Of a DNA stretch of 64,000 bases, positions 1 through 8,520 are shown piece after piece. Made by a program: the position numbers and the translations under genes. Each line of letters starts with the position of its first letter. Within the stretch, counting starts at the first letter, position 1. The notes under the pieces were generated by a model that was not told where the DNA came from, searched no databases, and worked only from the letters and a program-made list of their open reading frames with translations. Origin of the DNA: an uncultured Flavobacterium sp. (GTDB lineage Bacteria; Bacteroidota; Bacteroidia; Flavobacteriales; Flavobacteriaceae); assembly GCF_963422545.1 (NCBI RefSeq), contig NZ_OY730249.1:1-64000 (forward strand), written 5' to 3'.

Positions 1-132
1 AGAATCTAACGCCTGGGCATCAGAACGTAATGTATTAATCATACCGCTTAAAGCATTATTTAAAGCTTGAATTGGCTCTCCATACATCGAACCTGATGTA
101 TCTAATAAAAAATAAACTGGTAGTCTTCTCAT
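1..132 (-). CDS. VWA-domain protein, TerY-like (3' part outside window)
   Basis: Only the N-terminal 44 codons lie in the window; the gene runs off the left edge. It starts MRRLPVYFLLDTSGSMYGEP, which carries the DxSGS part of a von Willebrand A metal-ion-dependent adhesion site. The start is nearly identical to that of the next gene upstream (296-934), so the two are tandem paralogues. TerY-like VWA proteins belong to tellurium-resistance/stress operons and are thought to act as metal-dependent scaffolds. It is the last gene of the minus-strand ter operon that can be seen here. Confidence 0.85.
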   Translation of the reverse strand, partial: MRRLPVYFLLDTSGSMYGEPIQALNNALSGMINTLRSDAQALDS

Positions 133-295
133 ATACTTTAAAGAAAATGATTTAATAAACGAAATTACCTAACGCTCAAAACTATTTGGCAGAAACTTAT
201 AGGCATAGTCAATGCGTATAACTTCTATCAAAAAGATGTAATACAAAAAAAAATAAATTAAAAAACGGTATTATAAAACTCCGCCTTTCTGAATT

Positions 296-934
296 TTAAA
301 CTACGATGTTTAATTCAGACGGCGGCGGAGGTAATTCTTTAAAATTTGTAAATTCTTTACCAAAATCTTCCACTTTTGTTGAAGTTACTCCAATTGAAGC
401 GGTTACCCATTGAAAAAACTTGCCAATACTAGCACTATCCGCAGTATCTAGACTGACTACATTATCTGTAATTTGTTTTAAAATTGCAGTATCGGCACCA
501 CCGCCTGCACCACAGGCAACTGTAAACGCTACTTTTGCTTTTTTAAACTCATTCAGGCCGTTTTCCCAATTATCAGTAGGGATTCCATCGGTCATAATAA
601 AAACCAGTGGTTTCCAATCTCCTTTTTGTTCTGTTGTTGTTTTAGCAACTTCAGTTTCTATTTTTTGTGCAGTTAATTTTAATGCTTCACCCAGTGCAGT
701 TACGCCTGTCGCCTTAAGATCAACCATTTGAAAAGAGGCTAAATCTGTTAACGGAATAATTTGCTGCGCTGTAGTATCGAAGGTTATTACGCTTAAAAAA
801 GCAGTTTCAATGGCTTGCGGATTTTGTCTTAACGAACTAATCATCATTTGAACGCCATTTTTAACAGCTTCAATAGGCTCTCCGGTCATTGATCCAGATG
901 TGTCTAATAATAAATATACAGGCAGTCTTCTCAT
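296..934 (-). CDS. VWA-domain protein, TerY-like
   Basis: This 212-aa protein is a single von Willebrand A domain. The MIDAS motif DTSGSM is at residues 11-16, followed by the conserved threonine region (VTALGEAL) and the MTDGIPTD segment around residue 115 that completes metal binding. There is no signal peptide, so it is cytoplasmic. Its size and order of motifs match TerY of ter operons, which is thought to bind partners in a metal-dependent way. It sits between a small membrane-associated protein (947-1360) and a second TerY-like gene (1-132). The C-terminus ends with a proline run (ELPPPPSEL). Confidence 0.9.
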   Translation of the reverse strand: MRRLPVYLLLDTSGSMTGEPIEAVKNGVQMMISSLRQNPQAIETAFLSVITFDTTAQQIIPLTDLASFQMVDLKATGVTALGEALKLTAQKIETEVAKTTTEQKGDWKPLVFIMTDGIPTDNWENGLNEFKKAKVAFTVACGAGGGADTAILKQITDNVVSLDTADSASIGKFFQWVTASIGVTSTKVEDFGKEFTNFKELPPPPSELNIVV

Positions 935-946
935 GGTAAAATTTAT

Positions 947-1360
947 TTATACAGGAATATTGTAGATTGGTGTTTCATTAGTATCGCCTGCCTGATTAGA
1001 GCTTTCGATACCATTGATATTATATGTATTAGTATTGGCTTCGGGATCATGCTGCGTTAAGTGACTCATAACTGCCTGGGTCAAATCTTTGCCTCCAACT
1101 GCATGATGATACGCTGAACCAATTGTATAAATTGGTCCCCAAGGAATTCCCCACCAGCCAATAATTAAATTTAGAAATACATATCCGTAAGAATACTTAA
1201 AAGTATTTTCGTCAGGTCTGATAAAATAGATATCAGAACTTCTTTTCAGGGTCATTAATATAAATGAAACCGTGTATGGAAATACTACAAATTTCCCTCC
1301 TTGATGAACCAGATCTCTAACTTGTGAAACTCTTAGTCCTTCAATGTTTTTGATTTGCAT
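947..1360 (-). CDS. Unrecognised ter-operon protein with hydrophobic segments
   Basis: This 137-aa protein belongs to no family I can name. It has two hydrophobic stretches, about residues 24-38 and 57-80. The second contains an aromatic- and glycine-rich segment (IIGWWGIPWGPIYTIGSAYH). The C-terminal 35 residues are polar. Its start codon overlaps the stop of the upstream TerD-like gene by one base, so it is translated with the ter operon. The hydrophobic core suggests a membrane or lipid-associated role beside the TerD and VWA proteins. That is inference. Confidence 0.75.
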   Translation of the reverse strand: MQIKNIEGLRVSQVRDLVHQGGKFVVFPYTVSFILMTLKRSSDIYFIRPDENTFKYSYGYVFLNLIIGWWGIPWGPIYTIGSAYHHAVGGKDLTQAVMSHLTQHDPEANTNTYNINGIESSNQAGDTNETPIYNIPV

Positions 1361-2019
1361 TACAGATAAGACTGAACAATTTTATGAATAGTCTGACCTA
1401 AGAAAGTATCATCTGTTGGGTCTCCAATTGCACTAAATTTCCATTCTCCATTACGTTTGTAAAGTTTACCCATAATGATCGAACGCTTGTTTACATATTG
1501 TGAATCTGCAGAAACATTATACGAAGCAAATTCTGAAACTACACGTGTTGGAGTACCTTCGTACATTCTGATTTTTGCGTAAGGAATTTGAGAGAAATCT
1601 TCTTTTCCTGCATTATTTAAAAAGAAAAATATCTGATTAACTTTTGCATCAACTTTAGAAAGGTCAACTGTAATAATTTCATTATCCAAACCATCATCTC
1701 CGCCTGTGTCTCCTGCAAGGTCATCTCCGGTATGTTTTAAAGCTCCATCAACACTAAGCAATTTACCTTTTGGAAGCCCAAATTGCTGTAATACTTCTAC
1801 TCTGTATAACGGAGAATATAAATGATCACAAAGTTTATTTTGATCGTCAATTAGCACACAGCTCAAATCTAAGTCGATTTCTACTACGTTTTTTGATAAT
1901 CCTAAGAATCCTTTGGTTTCGATTGCTCCCCAGTTTACACCAACGCAGAAATTTGTTAATGTTTCGCCGCTTGTTTTTCTTAAATCAATTTTTTGTCCTT
2001 TGGTTAAGTTAATTGCCAT
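1360..2019 (-). CDS. TerD-family protein (long subtype)
   Basis: This 219-aa TerD/CABP-fold protein starts MAINLTKGQKIDL, the family hallmark. The calcium-binding acidic segments are present in altered form: VEIDLDLSC for the usual FDLDAS, and HTGDDLAGDTGGDDGLDNE for the second cluster. The C-terminal SAIGDPTDD region is shared with the paralogue at 4689-5297, so these two form a subtype distinct from the classical 184-191-aa TerD proteins nearby. TerD proteins are cytoplasmic Ca2+ binders linked to tellurite, phage and stress resistance. It lies 20 bp after the classical TerD at 2040-2591. Confidence 0.92.
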   Translation of the reverse strand: MAINLTKGQKIDLRKTSGETLTNFCVGVNWGAIETKGFLGLSKNVVEIDLDLSCVLIDDQNKLCDHLYSPLYRVEVLQQFGLPKGKLLSVDGALKHTGDDLAGDTGGDDGLDNEIITVDLSKVDAKVNQIFFFLNNAGKEDFSQIPYAKIRMYEGTPTRVVSEFASYNVSADSQYVNKRSIIMGKLYKRNGEWKFSAIGDPTDDTFLGQTIHKIVQSYL

Positions 2020-2039
2020 AGTTTTTAATAGGGTTTAAA

Positions 2040-2591
2040 TTAATTATATTTATTTAGATAATCTTGTAAGCCGCCTTTCATTCCAATACCAACTGCTTCA
2101 AATTTCCACTCATTATTTCTTTTATAAATTCTTCCAAACTCCACTGCAGTTTCTATAGAAAAATCTTCATCAAGTTCATACTTAACTAATTCTGTATTGG
2201 TTTGATCCAGAATTCTGATATATGAATTTCTAATTTGTCCAAAGTTTTGTCTTTTTGTATCGGCGTGGTGAATTGTTACAACAAATGAAATTTCGTGAAC
2301 ATCCGGAGATATTGTAGATAAATCGATTTGTATTTTTTCATCATCACCATCTCCTGCGCCTGTTAAGTTGTCTCCAGTATGAGTTACAGCTCCATCAGGC
2401 GATTTTAGATTGTTGTAATAAACGAAATGGTTGTCATTTGGAATTTTGCCATTTGCACCAACCAAAAAAACGGAAGCATCTAAGTCAAAATCTGAACCTG
2501 TATTACTTGAGTTACTATCCCATCCAAGTCCTACAATAAATTTTGGTGCGTCAATACTTTGTCTTTGACCTTTTTCTAAGTTAATTGCCAT
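2040..2591 (-). CDS. TerD-family protein (classical)
   Basis: A 183-aa classical TerD/TerE-type protein. It begins MAINLEKGQR. FDLDASVFLVG lies near residue 35 and the second Ca2+-binding stretch HTGDNLTGAGDGDDE near residues 71-85. QNFGQIRNSYIRI, GRIYKRN and GMKGGL follow in the C-terminal half. It closely resembles the protein at 5302-5856, and both are followed in the operon by a long-subtype TerD gene. This indicates duplication of a two-gene unit. Confidence 0.95.
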   Translation of the reverse strand: MAINLEKGQRQSIDAPKFIVGLGWDSNSSNTGSDFDLDASVFLVGANGKIPNDNHFVYYNNLKSPDGAVTHTGDNLTGAGDGDDEKIQIDLSTISPDVHEISFVVTIHHADTKRQNFGQIRNSYIRILDQTNTELVKYELDEDFSIETAVEFGRIYKRNNEWKFEAVGIGMKGGLQDYLNKYN

Positions 2592-2603
2592 TTTATTTAT
2601 TCT

Positions 2604-3572
2604 TTAATTAATATTAATATTCAACATTGTTTTTAAAATATTCGTTTGCTCGTCAACGTTTTGTAAATCTTCTAAAAAGTCTACGGACGATATTTTATTT
2701 AAATAATCTTTTAAAACCTCTTGCACACTTTCCGGAAGAGAGGTTTTAATTGTGCTTAATTCTAATTCCAGCAAAGTATTTTTATCTTTCAACTGCGCAA
2801 TAATTTCTTCTTTGGCCGAATTATTTTTTGAAAGATTTACTACTTTTTCCATATCATTTTCGATGAGAGAAAAAGATTTTTCGTTTCCAACAAAAATAAA
2901 TTTATCGTTAGAATCTCTAAATTCATACACCTCAATGATCTCATTATTACAAACTAAACCACACAAAAATTTAATCTTAAAATTGAGTATATTAAGTCGG
3001 CCTAAGAGTTTTTTCTCAAACTTAACGTACTTGTTTTCGTAATTTTTTTTATTAGCTGCAGTCAGTTTTTCATATTGGTTGATATCAATCTCTCTATAAT
3101 ATTCTGATTTAATTCCATCAGAAAAAGACATTATATCTTTCCAGTCAAAAAAACTATTACTGTCAGTTGCAAAAATCTGATACAGCTGTTCAATTTTTTT
3201 AGACATTTTTTGAGCATGCTCTTTTGTTTGATCAGAGAATTTTTCTTCTCCTATTTCAAAATTCATTTTTGAAATTATATCTCCGTTGATATATATTTCA
3301 TCTGAAATGAGAGTATACTGCTGTTCTTTAGATTTTTTTATTTTTTGAAACAAATCAATCAGACTATTTGTATACTGAATATGAAACAATTCAAGTTTAT
3401 TAATATCTAATGATTGATTCTTTTGAAAAAGGGAATGAATTACTTTTGTCCTTACCAAAACGCCAACAAAATCCTTGTGGTTAAAAAAATTGGATAACAA
3501 TTTTAAAACCACAAGCTTTCTGTTACTATCTTTTATTATCTGAACGTACCTTTCCTCTTCCTCTTGCTGCAT
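2604..3572 (-). CDS. Unrecognised ter-operon protein, helical
   Basis: I do not recognise this 322-aa protein. It is rich in charged residues and looks mostly helical. There is likely coiled coil at about residues 250-280 (KEEIIAQLKDKNTLLELELS). It has no signal peptide and no clear membrane segment. A central portion (about residues 195-235) looks more beta-rich. It sits between telA and a terD gene with gaps of 21 and 12 bp, so it is co-transcribed and probably works in the same complex or pathway. A structural or partner role is inference only. Confidence 0.75.
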   Translation of the reverse strand: MQQEEEERYVQIIKDSNRKLVVLKLLSNFFNHKDFVGVLVRTKVIHSLFQKNQSLDINKLELFHIQYTNSLIDLFQKIKKSKEQQYTLISDEIYINGDIISKMNFEIGEEKFSDQTKEHAQKMSKKIEQLYQIFATDSNSFFDWKDIMSFSDGIKSEYYREIDINQYEKLTAANKKNYENKYVKFEKKLLGRLNILNFKIKFLCGLVCNNEIIEVYEFRDSNDKFIFVGNEKSFSLIENDMEKVVNLSKNNSAKEEIIAQLKDKNTLLELELSTIKTSLPESVQEVLKDYLNKISSVDFLEDLQNVDEQTNILKTMLNININ

Positions 3573-3593
3573 TCCGTTAATTCCTTATTCTTT

Positions 3594-4682
3594 TTAACTT
3601 ATAACCCCCTTTTTCAATTCCACTTCAAGGTTTTGTAATCCTTCGTCAAGCTGTCTGCGGGTTGCTGTACCTTGTTCGTGAATTTGTTTTACTTCGGTTA
3701 AAGTATCTATTAATGATTTGGTCGTCATTTTTAATGTCTCTAATGAAACGACTGTATTTTCATTTTCTTTGGCAACCTCAATACTATTTTGTTTTAGCAT
3801 TTCTGCATTTTTCTGTAAAATGGTATTTGTAGTTTCAGATACTCTTCGCTGTACTTCAATATTTTGTTTTTGTCTTTGAAGTGCCACGGCAAGAGTAAGC
3901 TGGTTTTTCCAAACTGGCATTGTTGTAGTCAGGATAGACTGGGCTTTTTCGGCAATTGATGTGTTGTTATTTTGAACCACACGTATTTGCGCTAAAGATT
4001 GCAGCATAATGAAACGAACAATTTTCATATCGGCTAAACGTTTGTCAAGACGATTGATGAAGTTTCTTTTGTCTGAAATTTGATAATCCTGATACTGAGC
4101 CGGATTTCCTTCCATTACAGCAAGTTCTTCGTTTAATTCTTTAAAACGAATCTGACCTGCAATAATGTGTTTTTCCATTTCTTTAATAAGGCCAACATTT
4201 CCGTCAAACATGGTTTGAAGTGCGCTGTTGTCTTTTACAGAATTGATCATTCCGGCTTTTACCTTATTACTGATTTTGTCAATATTAACAGTAATTTTAT
4301 CGTATTGCTGGAATAGCTTTTTTACATCGATTACTAATTTATTTAGTAATGGGATTTTAGAAAGAAAACGTTTAAACGGCCCCTGATCAAGCTGATCTAC
4401 ATCAACATAATTTAATTCTGTCAACAAATCATTGATCAAAGTTCCTACTTCACCAGAGTTATATGTTCTAACATTAGTTAAGAAAGTATCACTTTGTTTG
4501 GCTATCGAATTTTGAATTTCGGCTCCATAGTTTAAAATCGAATTCGCATCATTTTCGTTTAACTGGTTCGAAATTGATTTGAAATTATTTACTTCAGCTT
4601 CTGAGATTGAAGTTAAATTCACATTACCATCTTTGTCAATCAAAGCGGTATTTTCCTGAGTAACTAATTGATTTTCTTCCAT
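3594..4682 (-). CDS. telA: TelA/KlaA-family toxic-anion resistance protein
   Basis: This 362-aa protein matches the TelA (toxic anion resistance) family in length and texture: long soluble helices and no membrane segments. Typical blocks are FKRFLSKIPLLNKLV near residue 104, a LAVMEGNPAQYQ-type stretch near residue 190, and the conserved late segment MPVWKNQLTLAVALQRQKQN near residue 255. TelA proteins accompany TerD genes and confer tellurite tolerance by an unknown mechanism. Gaps of 6 bp to the upstream gene and 21 bp to the downstream gene place it in the operon. Confidence 0.9.
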   Translation of the reverse strand: MEENQLVTQENTALIDKDGNVNLTSISEAEVNNFKSISNQLNENDANSILNYGAEIQNSIAKQSDTFLTNVRTYNSGEVGTLINDLLTELNYVDVDQLDQGPFKRFLSKIPLLNKLVIDVKKLFQQYDKITVNIDKISNKVKAGMINSVKDNSALQTMFDGNVGLIKEMEKHIIAGQIRFKELNEELAVMEGNPAQYQDYQISDKRNFINRLDKRLADMKIVRFIMLQSLAQIRVVQNNNTSIAEKAQSILTTTMPVWKNQLTLAVALQRQKQNIEVQRRVSETTNTILQKNAEMLKQNSIEVAKENENTVVSLETLKMTTKSLIDTLTEVKQIHEQGTATRRQLDEGLQNLEVELKKGVIS

Positions 4683-4688
4683 TTTAGA

Positions 4689-5297
4689 TTATAGGTGGTT
4701 TTGTTGAATTGTAACGATAGTCTGCTCTAACTTTTTATCATTTGTTGGAACTCCAACTGCGCTAAATTTCCACTCCTCATTTCTTTTATAAAATACACCT
4801 AAAACCATAGAAACGTTTCCAGCAAAAGTTGCATCGTTTGCCACATCGAAACGTGCAAATTCCTGGCTTACTCTTGTAGGTGTTCCTTCGTAGATACGGA
4901 TAGAAGCAAAAGGAATATCTTTAAAATCCTGTCCTCTAAAACTGTTGATGAAAAATGCAACATGGTTTGCAGCTGGTGATAATTGCGAAAAATCTAAAGT
5001 AATTACTTCGTTGTCTAAACCATCATCTCCATTTAAATCTCCTGTTAAATCATCTCCGCTGTGTTTAATAGCACGATCGTTTGAAATTAATTTTCTGAAG
5101 TTTACAGAATCAATATGATTTTTTTTGTCGTCATAAACGGCACAACTTGCATCTAAATCTACCGCTTCTTTTTTAGTTCCAAAAAAACCTTTTTTCTCAA
5201 TTGCGCCCCAATTTACACCAACACAAATGTTTTGTAATTTAGAACCATTACTTTTTTCAAGATTTATACGTTGTCCTTTTTCTAAGTTAATTGCCAT
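4689..5297 (-). CDS. TerD-family protein (long subtype)
   Basis: This 202-aa protein starts MAINLEKGQRINLEKSNG. It has VDLDASC near residue 46 and a long acidic segment, HSGDDLTGDLNGDDGLDNE, near residues 75-93, then IYEGTPTRVSQEFAR and SAVGVPTND. It is the close paralogue of 1360-2019. Both contain an insertion that expands the second Ca2+-binding cluster compared with classical TerD. It follows the classical TerD at 5302 by 4 bp, the same order as in the other pair. Confidence 0.93.
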   Translation of the reverse strand: MAINLEKGQRINLEKSNGSKLQNICVGVNWGAIEKKGFFGTKKEAVDLDASCAVYDDKKNHIDSVNFRKLISNDRAIKHSGDDLTGDLNGDDGLDNEVITLDFSQLSPAANHVAFFINSFRGQDFKDIPFASIRIYEGTPTRVSQEFARFDVANDATFAGNVSMVLGVFYKRNEEWKFSAVGVPTNDKKLEQTIVTIQQNHL

Positions 5298-5301
5298 GTT
5301 T

Positions 5302-5856
5302 TTAGTTATATTTATTTAAATAATCTTCTAATCCGCCTTTCATTCCAACACCCATTGCCTCAAATTTCCATTGCCCTTCTTTATTGTAAATTCTTCCAAA
5401 TTCAACAGCAGTTTCTATAGAGAAGTCTTCTTCTAATTCGTATTTTACCATTTCGGCATTATTACTGTCGTCTACAATTCGGATAAACGAGTTTCTTACC
5501 TGTCCAAAATTTTGTTTTCTGCTTACAGCATCATGAATCGTAACAACAATACAAATTTCTTTTACAGCCGGGTTTATTTTGGTAAGGTCAATTTTTACCT
5601 GCTCATCATCTCCATCACCATCTCCAGTTAAATTATCGCCTGTATGTATAACGGCCTCATCTGGAGATTTCAGGTTATTGTAAAAAACAAAATGAGAATC
5701 AGATAAAATTTTTCTGTTATCACCTAATATAAAAACAGATGCATCAAGGTCAAAACTTGATCCTGTGGTGCTGTTGTTTGTATCCCATCCTAAACCAATT
5801 GTAAATTTTGGAGCGTTTATATTTTCGCGCTGTCCTTTTTGTAAGTTGATAGCCAT
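5302..5856 (-). CDS. TerD-family protein (classical)
   Basis: A 184-aa classical TerD/TerE protein: MAINLQKGQR start, FDLDASVFILG, HTGDNLTGDGDGDDE, QNFGQVRNSFIRI and a GMKGGLEDYLNKYN end. The end is almost identical to that of 2040-2591. The acidic clusters are the Ca2+ ligands known for this fold. It lies 4 bp after the phosphoribosyltransferase-like gene on the minus strand, so expression is probably coupled. Confidence 0.95.
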   Translation of the reverse strand: MAINLQKGQRENINAPKFTIGLGWDTNNSTTGSSFDLDASVFILGDNRKILSDSHFVFYNNLKSPDEAVIHTGDNLTGDGDGDDEQVKIDLTKINPAVKEICIVVTIHDAVSRKQNFGQVRNSFIRIVDDSNNAEMVKYELEEDFSIETAVEFGRIYNKEGQWKFEAMGVGMKGGLEDYLNKYN

Positions 5857-5860
5857 AGTT

Positions 5861-6667
5861 TTACTCTATTTTTATTACATTAATGTTTGTTTTATATTCT
5901 AAAATCTGGTGGTAATTATTGCTTATCGCCAAATGAAATAATTCATCGCTTTTTTTAGAAGAAATGCTATTTATTAAAAACCCAAACTCATCTTCGTTTA
6001 AACTTAAAATGAATTTTACTATTCTGGTATTGTATTGAAAATGTTCGCTGTTAATAACCGAAATAATATCCTCTACGTTTTTAATATCAAAATAATTATA
6101 ATGATTTTCAATTTTTGGATGAATATCTTTATTAGCCAGTTCTGCAAAATAAACAAAAATAAAATCTCCGTTTACCTCATACTGATTCAATATTTTATTT
6201 ACGGTATGTTCATGACTTCCGGTTATTTTAATGTCATCAACAAAAATGCAGAGTTTATTATTAATGAAATTTCGATCAATATAATAGGTATCATTAGATA
6301 TTAAATTGACCCTTTCGTTAAAATCTAAATTTCCATAGTCTGTAACGTAAGTTTGATTTCTATAGATCTTTGACTCTATACTAGCTTTTTTACCATTTCT
6401 AAATAAAAAACTGTTTAATTCTTTTTTGAAGTAGTAACATAAAAAGTTTGAAGCAGTTGGTATTGACAAATATGGACTTGGTAAAATAACAATCTCTTCA
6501 TCTGAAAGAAGTAATTCTCTAAACTGATCTACAAATCCGACAAATAAATCTTTGGCAAATTTTTCTGCATAGAATCTGTCCCCAAATTTAAATCGGCTGT
6601 ATTCTTTTTCTTTAAATGGACAATTATCTTTGTCGATAATTTTATGTAGGCTATAATTTTTATTCAC
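5861..6667 (-). CDS. Phosphoribosyltransferase-like protein of ter operon
   Basis: This 268-aa protein carries a PRPP-binding loop, LCIFVDDIKITGSHEHT, near residue 138. It is preceded by a beta-strand motif (EEIVILPSPYLSIPTASNF) near residue 57, as in type I phosphoribosyltransferases. The catalytic loop region is divergent, so the substrate cannot be told. Phosphoribosyltransferase and HAD genes are reported as a conserved biosynthetic module in bacterial ter operons, proposed to make a nucleoside-like metabolite. The next gene upstream is that HAD, 2 bp away. Confidence 0.85.
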   Translation of the reverse strand: MNKNYSLHKIIDKDNCPFKEKEYSRFKFGDRFYAEKFAKDLFVGFVDQFRELLLSDEEIVILPSPYLSIPTASNFLCYYFKKELNSFLFRNGKKASIESKIYRNQTYVTDYGNLDFNERVNLISNDTYYIDRNFINNKLCIFVDDIKITGSHEHTVNKILNQYEVNGDFIFVYFAELANKDIHPKIENHYNYFDIKNVEDIISVINSEHFQYNTRIVKFILSLNEDEFGFLINSISSKKSDELFHLAISNNYHQILEYKTNINVIKIE

Positions 6668-6669
6668 TT

Positions 6670-7335
6670 TTAATTTTTTAATAGATGCGCTTCAAATCCA
6701 AAATTGACAGCACCGTTATAATCTGCAATACTATTATCCCCTATATGCAGCACTTCATTTTTTTGTATTTTTTTTGACTCTTTTACCTGATCAAAAACCA
6801 ACTGAAAAATTTCTTTGTTTGGTTTAGAAAATCCAACTTCATCAGAATAAATCTGAAAGGAAATAAAATCTGCCAATTCATAATGTGCCATCAGTTTCCT
6901 TAAGCTTCTCCCTTTTATGAATCCAGTATTACTCAATATATTAATAGATTTTCCTTCTGCAACTATTTCTTCAAACTGAAGTTTAATGTCAGGAAAAATC
7001 AATTCTGGTTTATTATTAAAAAATAAAACTTCTGTCTTATCATAAAACGCAGTTAATCTTTCTAATCCGTTTGATTCTAAATCTACTTCGAGGGCTCCTA
7101 AAATTAGGTAATAAATCTCGTACGTACTTATATTTAATCCTGTTTTTTCGTTAATATTATTGCACAAAACATCATAATAGCGTACTACCTCAGTTACTTT
7201 TTCGATAGGCGCATTTATTTCAAAAAAGTCTTTAAATAATGAATTTCTCTTCCTTTTAAATTCAGGATTAGATCTTATTAATGTTAACCATAAATCAAAA
7301 GAAAAATGGTTGTAATTTTTATAATTTAGTTTCAA
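6670..7335 (-). CDS. HAD-superfamily hydrolase of ter operon
   Basis: This 221-aa protein shows the HAD motifs in order. Motif I is FDLWLTLI near residue 13; the usual second Asp is replaced by Trp-Leu, so the DxD/DxW form is atypical. Motif II is ILSNTGF near residue 137, the motif III lysine is in GFSKPNKEIF near residue 169, and motif IV is HIGDNSIADYNGA near residue 198. Length and cap position fit the L-2-haloacid dehalogenase-like group of phosphatases. With the adjacent phosphoribosyltransferase-like gene it likely forms a small biosynthetic pair within the ter system. Confidence 0.88.
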   Translation of the reverse strand: MKLNYKNYNHFSFDLWLTLIRSNPEFKRKRNSLFKDFFEINAPIEKVTEVVRYYDVLCNNINEKTGLNISTYEIYYLILGALEVDLESNGLERLTAFYDKTEVLFFNNKPELIFPDIKLQFEEIVAEGKSINILSNTGFIKGRSLRKLMAHYELADFISFQIYSDEVGFSKPNKEIFQLVFDQVKESKKIQKNEVLHIGDNSIADYNGAVNFGFEAHLLKN

Positions 7336-7405
7336 AATATACTTTTAAATCATAAAATATAATAGCTTAAAATGTATTGCACTATATACTTCGTTGTTAA
7401 CTGAT

Positions 7406-7981
7406 CTATTTTATTATCTCTCCCGAATAATATTTTTCAAGGAAAAAGCCTAGATCTGCTTTATATCCAATTCCTGAAGCTTCAAATCTCCATTGATTGC
7501 TTCGTTTATACAGTCTTCCAAATTCAACTCCAGTCTCAACTGAAAAATCTTCGTCTAATTCATATTTAGCAATTTCCTGTCCATTTGCATCATCCACAAT
7601 TCTGATATAAGAGTTTCTTACCTGTCCAAAATTTTGTCTTCTTCTTTCAAAATCTTCAATGGTAACTACAAAAAGAATTTCTTGCACATTTGTGTCGATT
7701 TTACTTAAATCAACTTTAATAGCTTCATCATCATCACCATCACTATTACCACCTGTAGGATCATCTCCTGTATGCTCTAACGCCCCATCAGGAGAGGTTA
7801 GATTATTATAAAATATAAAGTATTTTTCGCCTAAAAGTTTACGATCAGAGTTAATCATTATAGCAGAAGCATCTAAATCAAATTCATGCCCTGTACCTTC
7901 ATTAGGATCCCATCCTAACCCTACAGAAATTCTAGACAAACCAATATCAATCTTTTGTCCTTTTTGTAAATTTATTGCCAT
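7406..7981 (-). CDS. TerD-family protein (first gene of the operon)
   Basis: This 191-aa classical TerD-type protein starts MAINLQKGQK. It has FDLDASAIMIN near residue 33, and the acidic cluster has expanded to HTGDDPTGGNSDGDDDE near residues 71-87. It differs from its two classical paralogues by a longer C-terminus. It is the first ter gene in transcription order; 70 bp separate it from the HAD gene and more than 500 bp of gene-poor DNA lies upstream. The operon promoter should therefore be just above 7981, but I see no clean -7 box there. Confidence 0.93.
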   Translation of the reverse strand: MAINLQKGQKIDIGLSRISVGLGWDPNEGTGHEFDLDASAIMINSDRKLLGEKYFIFYNNLTSPDGALEHTGDDPTGGNSDGDDDEAIKVDLSKIDTNVQEILFVVTIEDFERRRQNFGQVRNSYIRIVDDANGQEIAKYELDEDFSVETGVEFGRLYKRSNQWRFEASGIGYKADLGFFLEKYYSGEIIK

Positions 7982-8289
7982 TATAATATTCTTATTTAAA
8001 TTTTAAACATACAATGATACAAAAAGCAAATTGAGTAAAAATGTGGGTTTCCGTAAAAGCCAAAATATTTATCAACAAATTCAATAAAATTTGATCAAAA
8101 ATCATCAAAACGATAAAAACTCAAATAGATCTTTTGAATAAGTGATACAATAAAAAGAAGTATATTTACGTAGAATCTTCTTTGTGAACTCTGCTTAGAT
8201 TAATCTTTAAAATCTAACTATTTCTATTCCTTAAAGAAAGAAGAAATACTCTTTACCATAGCAATAAATAATAACCATAACTACTCTAA

Positions 8290-8376
8290 TGTTAAAAAGA
8301 GGATCAAAACGAAATAGTTTTTTAACAGTAAATTGTCCAAAATGTCAAAATGAAAGTATGTATTTGGATAAATAAC
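8290..8376 (+). pseudogene. DUF983 zinc-ribbon gene remnant (28 codons)
   Basis: An ATG-started frame encodes 28 residues beginning MLKRGSKRNSFLTVN, then a CPKC knuckle at residues 16-19 and QNESMYLDK before a stop. This closely resembles the N-terminus of DUF983 proteins, small membrane proteins with an N-terminal zinc ribbon, usually over 100 aa. The rest of the domain (second CxxC and two membrane helices) is missing. Downstream DNA to 8460 is AT-rich with stops in all frames. I read it as a decayed gene; a real short peptide cannot be ruled out. Confidence 0.6.
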
Positions 8377-8467
8377 AGAAACAAATAAGAATTAACCTAA
8401 AAGTTTAATTTAAAGAACATATAAAAAATACTTTGCTATATTTTCATTAACAATTAGTAGAAACAAA

Positions 8468-8501
8468 AAAAGAGCCAACAAATTAATGTTGGCTCTTTTA
8501 A
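8468..8501 (-). terminator. Terminator of the atp operon
   Basis: An inverted repeat AAGAGCCAAC...GTTGGCTCTT with an 8-nt loop lies 20 bp past the atpG stop. Read on the minus strand, the stem is followed by a run of seven T. This is a strong intrinsic terminator for the atp transcript. Confidence 0.9.
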
Positions 8502-8520
8502 ATTTTATAAAAAATTTATC

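Larger units (their letters stand above)
7982..8520. other. Gene-poor gap between the ter and atp operons
   Basis: About 540 bp between the start of the ter operon and the end of atpG. It holds a short DUF983-like gene remnant (8290-8376) and the atpG terminator (8468-8501). The rest is AT-rich and shows no other gene that I can support. Confidence 0.7.
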
